Below, piece by piece: positions 44,590 to 55,759 of a stretch of 64,000 nucleotides of DNA (the first letter of the stretch is position 1; each line of letters begins with the position of its first letter). Where the stretch lies: positions 59,252,687-59,316,686 of the forward strand of contig NC_057812.1 in the NCBI RefSeq assembly GCF_018294505.1, given 5' to 3'. Under the pieces are notes generated by a model. It had not been told where the DNA came from and did no database searches. It saw only the letters and a program-made list of their open reading frames with translations. Made by a program: the position numbers and the translations under genes. This stretch comes from Triticum aestivum (taxonomy: Eukaryota > Streptophyta > Magnoliopsida > Poales > Poaceae).

Positions 44590-44960
44590 AATGAAGATTT
44601 GCGCATCTCCTGATGCCAGGGAAAACGGTCACGCAAACTGAGACTCGAAGGCATATTCTATGCGTTGGAGAAGTCGCGAAGGTAGGTTCGCGACTGTGCT
44701 TCCACTTAGGGTTTCGGTTTGCTTTCCTTCGCCTCTAGTGAGTGCTGAGCCAGAAGCTTGTGGCGGAGGAAGAGCTGTGTTGCATCACGCACGCGTTGAG
44801 CGTGTGTCGCGCGCCGGGACCATGACTAACTCGTCGTCGTCCACACTTCGCCCGTGTTTACCACCTCTCTGCCGTCTGTCAACCATCGCATTGTCGCCAC
44901 GCTTCCTCGCCCTTGCATTTGCCTCCGTGGCAATGACAGCCCCAGGTGCATGCGTGCAGG
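44590..44960 (+). pseudogene. Second, decayed copy of the acyl-activating enzyme first exon region
   Basis: 44630-44720 matches 11140-11240 ('gcaaactgagactcgaa', 'ggagaagtcgcgaaggtagg'), then EELCCITHALSVCRA aligns with the CCISHEF start at 11.4 kb. The frame is soon lost. Located directly after the dead 6PGDH fragment, it preserves the order 6PGDH then acyl-activating enzyme seen at 7.6-11.6 kb. Confidence 0.5.
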
Positions 44961-44964
44961 AGTC

Positions 44965-45085
44965 CAGTATTCTCTCCACTACTTTCATGTGATTGATCTA
45001 CTTTGGAGGAAAACCATTGTTATTTGCTGGATTTCGACGTACGAAATGACGTATGGATAAAATGTGTTCTCATATGCCTATCTCC
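44965..45085 (+). repeat. 6PGDH 3' UTR fragment, copy C
   Basis: Matches about 9215-9310 and 40295-40410 ('attctctcca', 'ctttcatgtgattgatc', 'ggataaaatgtgtt'). It lies downstream of the exon-1-like piece, the reverse of the order in copy A, so this block has been rearranged. Confidence 0.65.
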
Positions 45086-45189
45086 GCATGTGTTTGCGCA
45101 TGGCATTGCCATTATTTGAAAGTGGTAGTTTTTAGTCACAAAATTAAAAAATATTGGTAGTTATCAGTCACATTTTAAAATGTGGTTGT

Positions 45190-45765
45190 TCAGTGGGATG
45201 CAAACCCCTTGACGATGTTTCGTTGTGCGAAAGTTGGTGCAACACTAGCATGGATCCGATTTGTGAAACCGAGCAAAAAAGCGAGAAATATTGGAAGAAA
45301 ATTTGAAACTTTATCATGAGCAAAAACACTATGTGCAACCACACCCAATGTGCACCAACTATGTCGCGGACTCTCTTCAACACAGATGGTCATCCCTCAT
45401 CCATCCAAGAGGCCATTAGAAAATTTATTGGTTATCCAAACAAGTTGTAGGCCGGAAGCAAAGCGGCATCGAAGTTCAAACCCATGAAACTTTGGCAGCG
45501 GCTTTGTACCATCAAGTGGTGAAGAAGCAATTCACTTTTTCCCACTGTTGGATGAAGTTGAATGGGAGACTCAAGTGGCAGACCGTCCTCAAGGAAATTT
45601 AGAAGGACACGAAGATGAAGAAAAACGATGGGTGGTGCTCGGCTCAATCAATTGGAGTGGGCGAGGAAGGGGAAGAAGAAAATGTAGCGTCCTACTTACA
45701 ACCAACGGTGCCAAAAAGAAACCAGCAAGTGATGGGGAACAAGTGGGAGAAGGAAAGAGTTAGCT
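45190..45765 (+). pseudogene. Myb/SANT-like and NAM-associated transposon ORF remnant
   Basis: Readable pieces in shifting frames: DDVSLCESWCNTSMDPICET then KSEKYWKKI (Myb/SANT-like trihelix), DSLQHRWSSL, KQVVGRKQSGI, and CWMKLNGRLKW (start of the NAM-associated domain). Proteins with this order are very numerous in grass genomes, often labelled 'glutathione S-transferase T3-like' in error, and are accessory ORFs of DNA transposons such as PIF/Harbinger or hAT. Multiple stops and frameshifts; the 3' end is cut by the CACTA element. Confidence 0.6.
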
Positions 45766-45809
45766 GTAGTTCCTTATTGGTAGCGCGGCTGCCCGCGCTG
45801 CTGATATCC

Positions 45810-47690
45810 TCAGTAGTGGTAGCTGTCATGACCCTGATGTATGCCGTCTTTTCTGTGCATACGTTGCTGGTCCTCCTGTTCCTCCGGTGTATCTTTTGTC
45901 TTCCCATAGACGCCCAAGAAGCCAAGCAGGGTCACGCAAAGATTCTTCGTCACGTGCATCACGTCGATTGCGGAGCGGACCTCTAGGTCTTTCCAATAGG
46001 GTAGGTCCCAAAATATAGATTTCTTCTTCCACATGGGTGCGCGTCCGTCAGCGTCCTTCGGAACAGGTTGTCCGCCAGGACACTTTCCAAAGATTACCTT
46101 CAAATCCTTGACCATATCATGTACATCAGCACCAGTACGGTGGCGAGGCTTCATCCGGTGATCCACCTCACCTTTGAAATGCTTGCCTTTCTTTCTTACG
46201 GATGCCTGCTCGAAAGAAATCGATGATGTCCCAGGTACACATTCTTCCTACAATTATCCAAATATATACTGTCGGTATCATCTAAACAGTACGTGCATGC
46301 GTGGTATCCCTTGTTTGTCTGTCCTGAAAGGTTACTGAGAGCAGGCCAATCATTGATTGATGGTCACGAACAACAATGCCTTTAGGTCAAATTATTCCTG
46401 TCCGTGCTCATCCCACGCACACACACCTTTTCCATTCCACAGCTGTAAGAGTTCTTCAACTAATGGCCTTAGATACACATCAATGTCTTTGCCGGGTTGC
46501 TTAGGGCCTTGGATGAGCACTGACATCATAATGAACTTCCGCTTCATGCACAACCAAGGAGGAAGGTTATACATACATAGAGTCACAGGCCAGGTGCTAT
46601 GGTTGCTGCTCTGCTCCCCGAAATGATTAATGCCATCTGCGCTTAGACCAAACCATACGCTCCTTGCGTCACCTGCAAAGTCCTCCCTGTATTTTCTCTT
46701 GATTTTTCTCCACTGCGACCCGTCAGCGGGTACTCTCAACTTCCCGTCTTTCTTGCGGTCTTCTCCGTGCCATCGCATCGCCTTGGCATGCTCTTTGTTT
46801 TGGAACAAACGTTTCAACCGTGGTATTATAGGAGCATACCACATCACCTTGGCAGAAATCTTCTTCCTGGGGCGCTCGCCCTTGACATCACTAGGGTCAT
46901 CGCGGCTGATCTTATAGCGCAATGCACCGCATACCGGGCACGCGTTCAAATCCTCGTACTTACCGCGGTAGAGGATGCAGTCATTAGTGCATGCATGTAT
47001 CTTCTGCACATCTAACCCTAGAGGGCAGACAACATTCTTTGCTTCGTACGTACTCTCTGGCAATTCGTTGTCCTTTGGAAGCATCTTCTTTAACATTACC
47101 AGCAACTTTCCAAATCCCTTATCAGATACACCATTCTCTGCCTTCCATTGCAGCAATTCCAGTGTGGTGCCCAGCTTTTTCTTGTCAGCTTTGCAAATCG
47201 GGTACAACAATTTCTTGTGATCCTCTAACATGCGCTGCAAGTTCTTCTTCTCCTTTTCACTTGCGCAGTTTCTCTTTGCATCGGAAATGGACCGACCTAG
47301 ATCATCAGCAGGCTCGTCTGATGCCTCTTCTTCAGCTTCTTCTGGGCATTGCCGGCTCAGCTTCTTTCCCCATTGTTGTATCATCCTATTCAGGGAACCC
47401 ATGGCCAGGATAGCTATCGTCATCCTCTTCTTCTTCATTGTCTTCCATCATAACCCCTCTTTCTCCGTGATTGGTCCAAACATTATAGTGGGGCATGAAA
47501 CCGGACTCAAACAGGTGGACGTGAATGGTTCTTGAGTTAGAGTAACTGTGACCATTCTTACAGCCAGCACATGGACAAGGCATAAAACCATCCGCCCGCT
47601 TGTTTGCCTCAGCCACAAGCAAAAAAGTATGCACGCTCTCAACGAACTGGGGAGAGCATGGTTCATTGTACATCCATTGCCGGCTCATCT
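45810..47690 (-). pseudogene. CACTA TNP2-type transposase, frameshifted
   Basis: From MSRQWMYNEPCSPQFVESVH (transposase-associated domain with its Cys/His cluster CPCAGCKNGH and HLFESGFMPHYNVWTNHGE), through an acidic region, to the TNP2 core: CNDCILYRGK-type (here ACTNDCILYRGKYEDLNACP), VCGALRY, MWYAPIIPRLKRLFQNKEHA, RWHGEDRK, LGLSADGINHFG-type (here GLSADGINHFGEQSS), then LPYWKDLEVRSAIDVMHVTK. Frames break near 47400 and near 46390 (a TAA after DEHGQE). The C-terminal part is cut off with the element. It would bind and cut the CACTA ends. Confidence 0.88.
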
Positions 47691-47781
47691 TCATTACACA
47701 GCACCGAACATACCAAATTAATACAAGTTTATACATAAAGTTCATACAACACTTAAATGCAACATATATACAAATAACTCT

Positions 47782-48087
47782 CTAGCTAAAGCATTTAAAT
47801 GCAACAACAAATGCGATCAAGATCGCAATTAAGGTAACAATTGATCCAACAGCATAATGATACCAAGCCTCACTATCAATGGCATATTTTCTAATATTTC
47901 TAATCTTCAAGCGCATTTTCTCCATCTTGATCTTGTGATCATCGACGACATCGGCAACATGCAACTCCAATTCCATCTTCTCCCCCTCAATTCTTTTCAA
48001 TTTTTCTTTCAAATACTCGTTTTCTCTTTCAACTAAATTTAACCTCTCGACAATAGTGTCGGTTGGAATTTCTGGTTCACATACCTC
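47782..48087 (-). CDS. Small coiled-coil and membrane-segment exon of the CACTA element
   Basis: An exon with acceptor-like TAG before EVCEPEIPTDTIVERLNLVE, then a charged, coiled-coil-prone stretch (ENEYLKEKLKRIEGEKMELE) and a C-terminal hydrophobic helix (YAVGSIVTLIAILIAFVVAF) before KCFS and the stop. It lies upstream of the transposase on the same strand. I recall such an ORF in other Triticeae CACTA elements; its role is unknown to me. The upstream exon is not resolved. Confidence 0.5.
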   Translation of the reverse strand, partial: EVCEPEIPTDTIVERLNLVERENEYLKEKLKRIEGEKMELELHVADVVDDHKIKMEKMRLKIRNIRKYAIDSEAWYHYAVGSIVTLIAILIAFVVAFKCFS

Positions 48088-48729
48088 CTAGATAAAAATA
48101 TCTATGTTAACTTGATGGGCTTAATTTGCCATAAACACGAAATGCAACAAATAGTTATAAAAGAGAATATACCACATCCGAATCATAACCCGGACGAGGG
48201 CCGACGGGGACGAATATCAAAACCACGACACTATGTATAACAAACAATGTACGGGTAAGATAATTATATGAGTAACTATATATCTAAATCACACAAACAT
48301 GAATTTTTTATATAAAAAAGATAAGAACAAGAAGCCCATCACAAGGTGGTGCCGGCGACGGGACGGTGCGGGCGATCGACGGTGGTTACGACGGAGACGG
48401 GAAGGCACTAAGTAAACCACACCTACATATGCAAACTAAGTGTTATTTTGACCTCAAATTGCATATAAACCAAATACTACCACATATAATTCCTCCCAAA
48501 TTACTATAAAACCCACAAATTAATCACTATATAAAGCATTGCAAGAGCTAATCTAGCAATGAGAGATGAAAGGACAAAGTTGCTAACTTTGTGGTCACTT
48601 AAATGGATGGGGGCCTTAAAATCTTGCCAAAATTTGGGCAAAATGTGTGATGAGCTCGAGGAAGAGGGGAAGAACAGAGGAGAGGGGAAAGGGGAAGAAC
48701 AGAGCGAACTTGATTGCGGGTGGACGAAG

Positions 48730-49037
48730 TGTTTATATAGGAATACCTTTAGTCTCGATTTGTGCCCTGAACCGGGACTAAAGGTCAGCCTCTAGTACCG
48801 GTTCGTGGCACGAACCAGGACTAAAGGTGTTGGTGGGGCCGCAGCCTGACATCAGCCTGCCACCACCTCTTTAGTACCGGTTCGTGGCATGAACCGGTAC
48901 TAAAGATTCTCCACGAACCGGTACTAATGATAGTCGCCCGCCTAGCCATTGGAACCGGCACTAATGGTCACATTAGTGCCGGTTCAGTTAAAAACCGGGA
49001 CTAATGTGCTTCACATTAGGCCCTTTTTCTACTAGTG
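48730..49037 (-). repeat. CACTA subterminal repeats and terminal inverted repeat
   Basis: About ten copies of an 'accggtactaaag' / 'aaccgggactaa' motif occur in both orientations, ending in the CACTA terminus at 49037. Subterminal repeats of this kind are the binding sites of CACTA transposases. The next bases outside are gca. Confidence 0.9.
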
Positions 49038-50714
49038 GCAGTGGGTGAGAATGTGTCAGTAGCTCGTTGTCGCCAGCGTTCTCTCTTTCGCCAACAATGG
49101 AAGGACAGGCTCAGCGATGATGTGTCTTACGACCTCCTTAGTTTATTCAATTCCCTTGCCTGATCGAGCAGGGCTTCATTTGAATGTGCTGGACTACGCA
49201 CTAGTCGGACTTTTGCTGCTGTACGCCATGGCTCTGAATGTTCCTTGATTACCAATTTTATTTCACTATAAAATTGAGGATAACCATAAAAATTGAAAAA
49301 AAATAAATCCTTAAACAGACATGAAAGAGAAGAAGAGAAATTGTTTTCACAAGTTTAAACCTTTTGGGAACTAAGGATTCAACTTCTTATATGTTTTGTT
49401 AAAATACTGTAGAACAATTGTTTTGTGGTTCATAGAATTGAAAAACATAGCTCAGATGGTTCAGTTTTTTATGGTCGAACCAATTCACAAGGGTTGAAGT
49501 CCTAGACTTTAGTACTGGTGCGCATATTTTCTTTGATTTATTTCAGACTTCCCATTGACGTCCGATGATTGTGAGAAGATGTTCCTATCGAATATGAGAC
49601 GCATGGATGTTGGGCTGGCTTATTATTTGCGAGGTGTTCATAGGGGTTGGGTAAATGTGCATGCACTTATAAGGGTGCATGTATGCTCATGTATGTAGGC
49701 ATCTGCGATTGTATTGTACTGAAAATGTCCAATTAGCCTTTTTTGATGTTGTGCATCCAATCTATGATTTCCAAAGCTAAGCTCGGCTACTAAATCGAAA
49801 TTGGACTGCGCTACCATTACGTTAACTTGAGAATTGTGAAATATGAACAAACTACTAATAACTTGAACCTTCAAAAAAACGAAACCCCCCTAAAAAATAC
49901 TGCAAAGAAAGAAACCGCAGGGGAGTCAGAAAGTTTCTGAGTTATTTTTTTGTTTTTTTTTCCTGAATTTACTGTTGTTAAGGGGTGACGGTGCACCCGG
50001 GTGTATAAAACCACCGTCGGAAAGGGAACCAATATTTGACATCAAAAAGTTTCAGTTTTTATTTCTATTTGTTCTGAATTTACTGTTGATAAATAGTATA
50101 GGTGCACCCGGGGACAGAGAACCAAAGCAGAGGTCTGCAACTGTCAACAGATCCATCGTGTGTGATACACGTGCGCATGTCCACGCGCTAGTTAAGTGGG
50201 ATGGTTGAGTATGTGCAGCGAGCAGCTGGCTTTGTCTCGTGACGCAAATTATGTACAGGGTGCCCGCCTATATTTTGTATTCAGGATATGTACAACGAGT
50301 GTAGGAATCACCAAGATTTACTCATGACTGCTGCACCCCGTTGAGCCTTCCTATCTCCACCCCTGACCTCACGGGCTTCATCCACGACCTCTTCGTGCCC
50401 TACGTCCGACGATGATCCGACGTTGCAGTTCTGGTTTGGGTTCTAACTTGTCATGGTCGGATCATCGTCGGACATGGTCAGGCTCCTCTGCCAGACCAAC
50501 AACAGCGAGCTCGCCAGTGTCTAGCACATGATATTCGATCAATCAAGCTATGAATCTCACTTGTACCACCTCCATGCAGCGTGCCGGCTGTGGCTTCCGT
50601 CTCCCGTGCTGGCGTGGTGGTAGTCAGGGAGCATATCTTCAAAACAGTGTTGGCCATGATCTTCGGCATGGTGCTTGTCTAGAAGTCACTAGATCTTTGT
50701 GAATGGAAAATTAT
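49038..50714. other. Intergenic; possible LINE tail and a hairpin
   Basis: No supported gene. 49640-49745 resembles, on the + strand, the 3' tail of the LINE-like repeat at 13873-14078 ('gggttgggtaaatgtgcatg', then 'gcatctgcgattgtattgta'). 49975-50110 has two short repeats of 'tttactgttg...ggtgcacccggg'. 50404-50473 holds a perfect inverted repeat, listed separately. Confidence 0.4.
50404..50473. repeat. Perfect 18-bp inverted repeat with 34-bp loop
   Basis: Left arm gtccgacgatgatccgac (50404-50421); right arm gtcggatcatcgtcggac (50456-50473). The arms are exact complements. It lies about 240 bp from the copia element, in otherwise unremarkable DNA. No T-run follows on either strand. Confidence 0.9.
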
Positions 50715-50906
50715 TGAGTTTCATACGAAAATCAGGAAGATTTGAGTAATCTGGGTTGAAGAACAGAGAGAGAGAGGGCAGAGGCGATGAATGGGGAATT
50801 TTCTGGATCTCTACCGATCCATCTCTCTCTATTCTCTATCTATATTATATGTACATTTTACACTTAAGCCCTCTGGCAGATACATAAATCTCAACTCACA
50901 CCAACA
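50715..50906 (-). repeat. 3' LTR of the copia element
   Basis: 192 bp; on the minus strand TGTTGGTGTGAG ... GAAACTCA. It contains a TATA-like 'tctatattatatgtac' and a (GA)n tract one unit longer than in the other LTR. Confidence 0.93.
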
Positions 50907-50913
50907 CTCCCCC

Positions 50914-53900
50914 TCAAGATGGGGCAAACACATCAGATAAACCCATCTTGCTACAAAAGATAGAGAACAACTTTTCTGGTAGACCTTTTGTTAGAACATC
51001 TGCTATCTGACTTGCTGAAGTCACATATGGTACACAAACCACTCCTCGGTCCAGCTTCTCTTTGATGAAATGACGATCAACTTCAACATGTTTAGTACGA
51101 TCGTGTTGCACCGGATTATTTGCAATATCAATTGCTGCTTTGTTATCACAGTAAAGCATCAAAGGCTTACTATGACATAACCTCAGCTCTGTTAGAAGAA
51201 TCTGTAGCCATAATAGCTCACATAGGCCATGTGCCATGGATCTAAACTCAGCCTCGGCAGTTGACCTAGCTACAACATTTTGTTTTTTACTTCGCCAAGA
51301 GACTAAATTTCCGCCAACAAATACACAATAGCCAGAAGTGGATCGCCGATCATCTAGGGAACCTGCCCAGTCCGCATCTGTATAACACTCAACTTGTAAC
51401 TTTCCTTGCTTTGTATAGAGAAGACCTTTCCCTGGACACCCTTTAAGGTACCGTAGGATTCTATTAACAGCATCCAGGTGAGCCGTTCTTGGGTTATGCA
51501 TGAATTGACTCACAACGCTTACGGCAAATGCAATATCGGGACGAGTGTGGGAGAGATAAATTAATTTACCCACAAGTCTCTGGTAGCGCTCTCTATTAAC
51601 CGGATTCCCTACATCACTACTTAATCTATGATTCTGTTCAATGGGAGTAGCAGCTGGTTTTGAACCGTACATGCCAGTTTCTTTGAGCAGGTCTAAGATG
51701 TACTTCCTTTGTGTTAGAAATATACCTTTTTTGCTACGCAAGACTTCTATGCCAAGGAAGTACCTCAAGTGTCCTAGATCCTTCACTTCAAACTCTTGTG
51801 CAAGATGGTGCTTCAGGCCAGCAATTTCCTCGGTATCATTGCCTGTCATCACAATATCATCGACGTAAACTATCAAGATTGCTACCTTGTTATTGGAATG
51901 TTTATAGAACAATGTGTGGTCAGCATTGCTCTGTCGATAGCCTCTTTTCAACATAGCTTGTCTAAAACGATCGAACCATGCCCTTGGTGATTGTTTCAAC
52001 CCATACAAGGAACGATGTAGGCGTAGTACTTTTCCTGTATTACGACTGGACTCAAAACCTGGTGGAATTTGCATATACACCTCTTCATGAAGATCGCCAT
52101 GAAGAAATGCATTTTTTACATCCATCTGGTAGATGCTCCAATCAAAATTAACTACACAAGATATGAGAGTCCTCACAGAGCTCATCTTTGCAACAGGTGC
52201 AAAGGTTTCATCATAGTCTATACCATAAGTCTGAGTGTACCCCTTGGCTACAAGGCGTGCTTTGTATCTATCTATCTTACCCTCTGGGGTGTGCTTAATA
52301 GTAAACACCCATTTGCATCCCACCGGTTGCTTACCTGGAGGTAGATTCACGAGCTCCCAAGTTTTGTTTTTCTCCAATGCTCTCATCTCATCCAGCATTG
52401 CTTCCTTCCATTTTGGGTCTTCCAAGGCTACTTTCCAGTTATTTGGTATAGAAACAAGATCTAGAGAAGCAATAAAACTTTGGAGGGATGGACTACAATA
52501 TTTGTAGGAGATGTGATTGGCTATATCATGTTTGTAGTCTTTAAGATATCCTGGTGTGTTTCGAGTTCTAGTTGGTCTTCGCAAGGCAATAGGTAAATTG
52601 TCTACAGGAGTAGAAAGTTGATTATCACTCTGCCCTGATGTGCTAGTAGGAGCTACAGAATTAGAAGGCATAGTATTGGTACCTGGGCCCTCACGCATTT
52701 GAGACTCCTCACCTTGAGATGGAAGTGATAAGTGTCCAGTGACATCGCCCTTGTCTCCATGACAAGAGTTATCATCGCTAACACCATCATTCTCCTCCCC
52801 CTGATTTTGAGTGTTATCAGTAGACAGAGAATCACCTAAAGTGGGAGCAAGAACAAGGACAGGCCCTTCACTTCCCCTTTCTTGCTCCTCATCAGGAGGT
52901 GACAAGGAAATACCAGACCCAACATTTGACCCATAATACGGTTCATTTTCACGGAAAGTTACATCCATGCTCACAAAAAAACGATGCTCTGAAGGACACC
53001 AGCATCTATAGCCCTTTTTTGAGGGGGAATAACCCATAAACACACATTTTAGAGCACGGGGATCTAATTTCCCAACCGAATTTCTATAGTCATGCACAAA
53101 ACAAACACTCCCAAAGACCTTTGGAGGAACCACAAATTCATTAGAATTTAAAAGACATTCAGCAGGAGTTTTGTAACCTAAAACACGAAGAGGCATGCGA
53201 TTTATCAAGTAAGTTGCAGTTTTAATTGCCTCACCCCAAAGGAATTTGGGCACATTCATTGTAAACATCAATGAACGTGCAACTTCGAGCAAATGTCTAT
53301 TTTTACGTTCAGCAACACCATTTTGCTCTGGTGTATTGACACATGATGTCTGATGTTCAATACCATTCAAAGCAAGAAACAATTCAAACTCATGATTAAC
53401 ATATTCAGTACCATTGTCTGTACGTAGAATTTTAACAGTAGTTGCATGCTGATTTTTAATAAGGGCACACAAGTCTTTGAAAACAGATAATACATCACTC
53501 TTATGCTTCAGAAGATAAAGCCAAGTGTATCGACTAAAGCAATCAATAAAGGTCACAAACCACCGGTGCCCAGAAACTGAGTGAACCTCACAGGGTCCCC
53601 ACACATCAGAGTGAATTCTTTCAAAAGGTTTTTCACTTCTAAGACCAATACTAGGATAAGAGCCCCTAGTATGTTTAGCTAGTTCACAAGCATCACATAC
53701 CAGTGCCTCTTTAGGACATAACTTAAATAAAGCAGGATAAACGCGGGATAAAACAGCAAAAGAAGGGTGTCCAAGCCTGCGGTGATGCAACAATAACTCC
53801 TGACAGGAAGACAAACATGATGCAAGAGCCACTTCATCACTTCCATCATCAAGATAATAAAGTCCTTCATGCTCGGTCCCAGTCCCCAATTGTTTCCCAG

Positions 53901-55317
53901 TCCCTAGCTCCTGAAAAGCACAACAAGTAGGATCAAACCAACTTCTACAGTTATGAGATTTATCGATAGAGCTAACAGATAATAGGTTAACTGGAAGCTT
54001 GGGAACGTGTAGAACATGAGGTAAAGACAATGACTTGGTGCACCGGATGGATCCACGCCCCGCAATAGGCACCATGGATCCATCTGCTACACGGACTTTG
54101 TCTTTACCTGAACAAGGTGTATAAGATACAAACAGGTTTGAATCCCCTGTCATATGATTTGTAGCTCCTGTATCAATAATCCAAGGTTTTGATTTGGTGC
54201 TGGTGTTTGCTTGACAAAGGTTCATACCTGGGTGAGAAGTGGCAATTAGATTGGAATCAACCTTAGAAGTGCCTTGGGAGGAAGATGAGCTTTCTGAGAG
54301 TTTAAGCTTGGAGTTGAACTCTTCAAGAGCTCGTACATCTACCACTGGTGGCTCCCGTAGAGACGCGGTGTGGTTTGCCTGCCTTCTATTCACACTCTGA
54401 ACTCCCCCTGTCCGAGATTTTCCTTTTTCCCACCATGATGGATATCCATGCAGCTCAAAACATCCAACCTTTGTGTGTCCTTTTCTTTTACAGTGATCAC
54501 AAAACAACTTGTTTTTTTCTATCTTGCCAAAGGGCCTGGGAGTATGGCGGTATTGCATAGATAAAGCCGCACGGTCGTCTCCACATTTTAGATCCTCCTC
54601 CTTGGGTTGAGCCAACCGGGTTTCTTCCTCGAGCACACTGGAAATAATATCATCAAGACTGGGCCATTCTGGTTGAGAGAATATGAGTTGTCGTCGAAGG
54701 TTAAGCTCCTGATTTAGTCCATCTAGAAACAGCTTGGCCACAATTGTCTCAAACCATTTGTGATGAATGGCCAGATCTTTCTTGTCAACTGGTTGAAAAG
54801 GATGATAATAGTGCAGATCCCTGTACAGCCGTTTCAATTCCCCAGCATATTCTGTTACAGACTTTGTACCCTGATTTAGATGAACTAATTCCTCCATAAT
54901 GCGGGTTGCCTGCATTTTGTTTGATTTCCCAGCGAATTGCTTCTCCAAAGCGGTCCATACTTCAGACACAGTTGACATTATTTCGACTTGTTGTCGCACT
55001 ACTGGATCCATGCTTCCCAACAGCCATACTAAAACTCTATCATTGATCTGTCTTGTGTGAGTATCACCACTTTTCTGCTTTTCTTCATCATCTACAAGTA
55101 GGTTCTCATAGCCATGAGAACTCAGTATCAATTGAGCATGGCGTGCCCAACTGACATAGTTGCCAGGACCTGATAACCTCACTGGATTTGGTTCCAGGGC
55201 ATACTTAACTGTCTCTGGGACTGCTTTAAGCTGCTGCTGCTCAAGCAATTTACTGAATATTTCATACATTTTTTCTATACTTGAATCCCCTGATTTGTCC
55301 TTAGTTTGCTCTGACAT
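50914..55317 (-). CDS. Copia gag-pol polyprotein, uninterrupted
   Basis: 1467 residues from MSEQTKDKSG to a stop beside the purine tract. Approximate residues: gag (WARHAQLILSSHGYENLL near 60-80), CCHC knuckle CDHCKRKGHTKVGC near 270, protease WIIDTGATNHM near 380, integrase HRRLGHPS near 512 with CDACELAKH, the D,D,E core from IHSDVWGP, reverse transcriptase with QMDVKNAFLHGDL and YVDDIVMTG near 1150, and RNase H DADWAGSLDDRRSTSGYCVF near 1315. All motifs look conserved and no stop or frameshift occurs, so it may encode active enzymes. I chose the second Met (context favours it; an upstream Met lies 10 codons earlier). Confidence 0.95.
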   Translation of the reverse strand: MSEQTKDKSGDSSIEKMYEIFSKLLEQQQLKAVPETVKYALEPNPVRLSGPGNYVSWARHAQLILSSHGYENLLVDDEEKQKSGDTHTRQINDRVLVWLLGSMDPVVRQQVEIMSTVSEVWTALEKQFAGKSNKMQATRIMEELVHLNQGTKSVTEYAGELKRLYRDLHYYHPFQPVDKKDLAIHHKWFETIVAKLFLDGLNQELNLRRQLIFSQPEWPSLDDIISSVLEEETRLAQPKEEDLKCGDDRAALSMQYRHTPRPFGKIEKNKLFCDHCKRKGHTKVGCFELHGYPSWWEKGKSRTGGVQSVNRRQANHTASLREPPVVDVRALEEFNSKLKLSESSSSSQGTSKVDSNLIATSHPGMNLCQANTSTKSKPWIIDTGATNHMTGDSNLFVSYTPCSGKDKVRVADGSMVPIAGRGSIRCTKSLSLPHVLHVPKLPVNLLSVSSIDKSHNCRSWFDPTCCAFQELGTGKQLGTGTEHEGLYYLDDGSDEVALASCLSSCQELLLHHRRLGHPSFAVLSRVYPALFKLCPKEALVCDACELAKHTRGSYPSIGLRSEKPFERIHSDVWGPCEVHSVSGHRWFVTFIDCFSRYTWLYLLKHKSDVLSVFKDLCALIKNQHATTVKILRTDNGTEYVNHEFELFLALNGIEHQTSCVNTPEQNGVAERKNRHLLEVARSLMFTMNVPKFLWGEAIKTATYLINRMPLRVLGYKTPAECLLNSNEFVVPPKVFGSVCFVHDYRNSVGKLDPRALKCVFMGYSPSKKGYRCWCPSEHRFFVSMDVTFRENEPYYGSNVGSGISLSPPDEEQERGSEGPVLVLAPTLGDSLSTDNTQNQGEENDGVSDDNSCHGDKGDVTGHLSLPSQGEESQMREGPGTNTMPSNSVAPTSTSGQSDNQLSTPVDNLPIALRRPTRTRNTPGYLKDYKHDIANHISYKYCSPSLQSFIASLDLVSIPNNWKVALEDPKWKEAMLDEMRALEKNKTWELVNLPPGKQPVGCKWVFTIKHTPEGKIDRYKARLVAKGYTQTYGIDYDETFAPVAKMSSVRTLISCVVNFDWSIYQMDVKNAFLHGDLHEEVYMQIPPGFESSRNTGKVLRLHRSLYGLKQSPRAWFDRFRQAMLKRGYRQSNADHTLFYKHSNNKVAILIVYVDDIVMTGNDTEEIAGLKHHLAQEFEVKDLGHLRYFLGIEVLRSKKGIFLTQRKYILDLLKETGMYGSKPAATPIEQNHRLSSDVGNPVNRERYQRLVGKLIYLSHTRPDIAFAVSVVSQFMHNPRTAHLDAVNRILRYLKGCPGKGLLYTKQGKLQVECYTDADWAGSLDDRRSTSGYCVFVGGNLVSWRSKKQNVVARSTAEAEFRSMAHGLCELLWLQILLTELRLCHSKPLMLYCDNKAAIDIANNPVQHDRTKHVEVDRHFIKEKLDRGVVCVPYVTSASQIADVLTKGLPEKLFSIFCSKMGLSDVFAPS

Positions 55318-55759
55318 TTTCAATGCAAAAGCACACCCCAAGCACACTCAACAATTGTATTAAAGTTCACCACGGCAGTTGCTAATTTGTTGTAGCCTGT
55401 AGCACACTAGTCTGATTTAACTTGGCCTCTCCTCTGTTTGTGATGGAGACCTCACGCAAGATTGATAGGTACCAGGAAGAAGTAGGACAGCACTTTGGGG
55501 ATGAAGTTGACCACGTCGCAAACCACTTGACACCAAACCAGAGCAGCGCTGTAGACCTATGTCCGGGTCCAGCGGCGGTGGTGCAGCACCTCACTCCGGC
55601 GGACTGCAGAGTGCAGAGGGGATGAAGACAGGGACGCGGACAGATCACAGCACCACACACGACAGCAACGACCGCAAGCTCAAGACTACGGCGACACAGC
55701 ACCTCGTCGGCGGCCAATCTGCGCTCAAAATTGCAGGGAGAGCGCAAAGGAACGAACCT

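Larger units (their letters stand above)
45766..49037 (-). mobile_element. CACTA (En/Spm) transposon, truncated at its 3' side
   Basis: On the minus strand it begins at 49037 with CACTAGTAGAAAAAGGGCC, followed by subterminal repeats, a small accessory ORF and a TNP2-type transposase. The other terminus is not found; the sequence near 45770-45830 still has GCGCGGG-type subterminal phrases and then stops. Without two ends the element cannot move. Caspar-like by appearance, a family common in Triticeae. Confidence 0.85.

Noticed and set aside
48730..49037. CRISPR-like array of short repeats
   Set aside because: The repeats occur in both orientations with irregular spacing and lead into a CACTA terminus. 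They are transposase-binding subterminal repeats.
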